A stretch of DNA of 64,000 nucleotides from Candidatus Daviesbacteria bacterium (GTDB taxonomy: Bacteria > Patescibacteria > Microgenomatia > Daviesbacterales > UBA10151). Position 1 is the stretch's first letter; every line of letters starts with the position of its first letter. Below are positions 63,956 through 64,000 of this stretch, piece by piece. The position numbers and the translations under genes were made by a program. The notes below the pieces were generated by a model. The model saw only the letters and a list, made by a program, of their open reading frames with translations, was not told the origin of the DNA and did no database searches. Where the stretch lies: NCBI GenBank assembly GCA_016187025.1, contig JACPKM010000001.1, positions 186,001 to 250,000 on the forward strand, written 5' to 3'.

Positions 63956-64000
63956 ATGATAGACGATAAACTCATTTCACAAATTCAGCAGGCTCTATCT
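63956..64000 (+). CDS. Start of a gene, possibly arginine-tRNA ligase (cut by window edge)
   Basis: Fifteen codons, MIDDKLISQIQQALS, before the sequence ends. This resembles ArgRS N-termini (short acidic start, LIxxI..AL helix) but is too short to be sure. A good leaderless promoter precedes it. Confidence 0.4.
   Translation, partial: MIDDKLISQIQQALS

Noticed and set aside
1..64000. tRNA or rRNA genes
   Set aside because: By eye I found no T-arm (GTTCRAATC) with an acceptor stem, nor rRNA segments; a covariance search would be needed to exclude them fully.

Overview
The window looks like the replication-origin region of a Candidate Phyla Radiation (Patescibacteria) genome, most likely Microgenomates-like. 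This is inferred from gene content and style and was not checked by phylogeny. The DNA is AT-rich and gene-dense, with short divergent genes. It uses the standard code (TGA is a normal stop, for example in yidD and yidC). Typical elements include a DUF4012 protein fused to a sugar-epimerase-like domain, VanW, FemX, M23 and PEGA/SH3 envelope proteins, and many unrecognised single genes. I saw no tRNA, rRNA, CRISPR array or intact transposase.

Layout. 1-11 kb: leftward dnaA, a membrane-anchored nuclease and dnaN (cut by the edge); rightward rpmH-rnpA-yidD-yidC-khpB, running with start/stop overlaps into an O-antigen ligase-like protein and a flippase, then an RNase H-like protein, the 963-aa epimerase-DUF4012 fusion and bL25. 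DnaA boxes lie on both sides of dnaA. 11-19 kb: an ABC exporter, a frameshifted DinB-like gene, orphan genes, a PIN remnant, a DUF4143 ATPase, and Phd-PIN and MazEF modules. 19-24 kb: valS and an ECF-like sigma factor behind a T-box leader whose specifier reads GUC (valine), then tsaD. 24-33 kb: accessory island with a broken ParA-like gene, TauE, RhuM, an AbrB-PIN module, hydrolase, an MpaB-type protein, a second tsaD start fragment and dispersed repeats. 33-43 kb: PD-(D/E)XK nuclease, GAF-histidine kinase, ThpR, VanW, orphan solute-binding protein, an IS605-end-like stem-loop cluster, SDR, SGNH hydrolase, murB. 43-64 kb: groES-groEL, M23 peptidase, PEGA/SH3 protein, a polyprenyl-phosphate sugar operon (GT2, WecA-like, UbiA/DPPR-like), a metG-nudix-tatD operon, sbcCD, M24 peptidase, FemX, SurA-N protein and the first codons of a probable argS.

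Two signals run through the window. First, many first-in-operon genes have a -10 hexamer (often with a TG extension or a -35 box) only 6-8 nt before ATG or GTG, which predicts leaderless mRNAs; Shine-Dalgarno sites are seen at internal genes such as dnaN and groEL. Second, small palindromic or tandem repeats are spliced in frame into housekeeping genes (sbcD, thpR, femX, tsaD, the tatD tail), and one family also occurs inside the T-box leader.

The strongest candidates for something new are the short valine T-box driving an ECF sigma-valS operon, the leaderless promoter grammar, the 5' hairpin plus U-tract leaders of two genes, and the solitary IS605-like RNA end.
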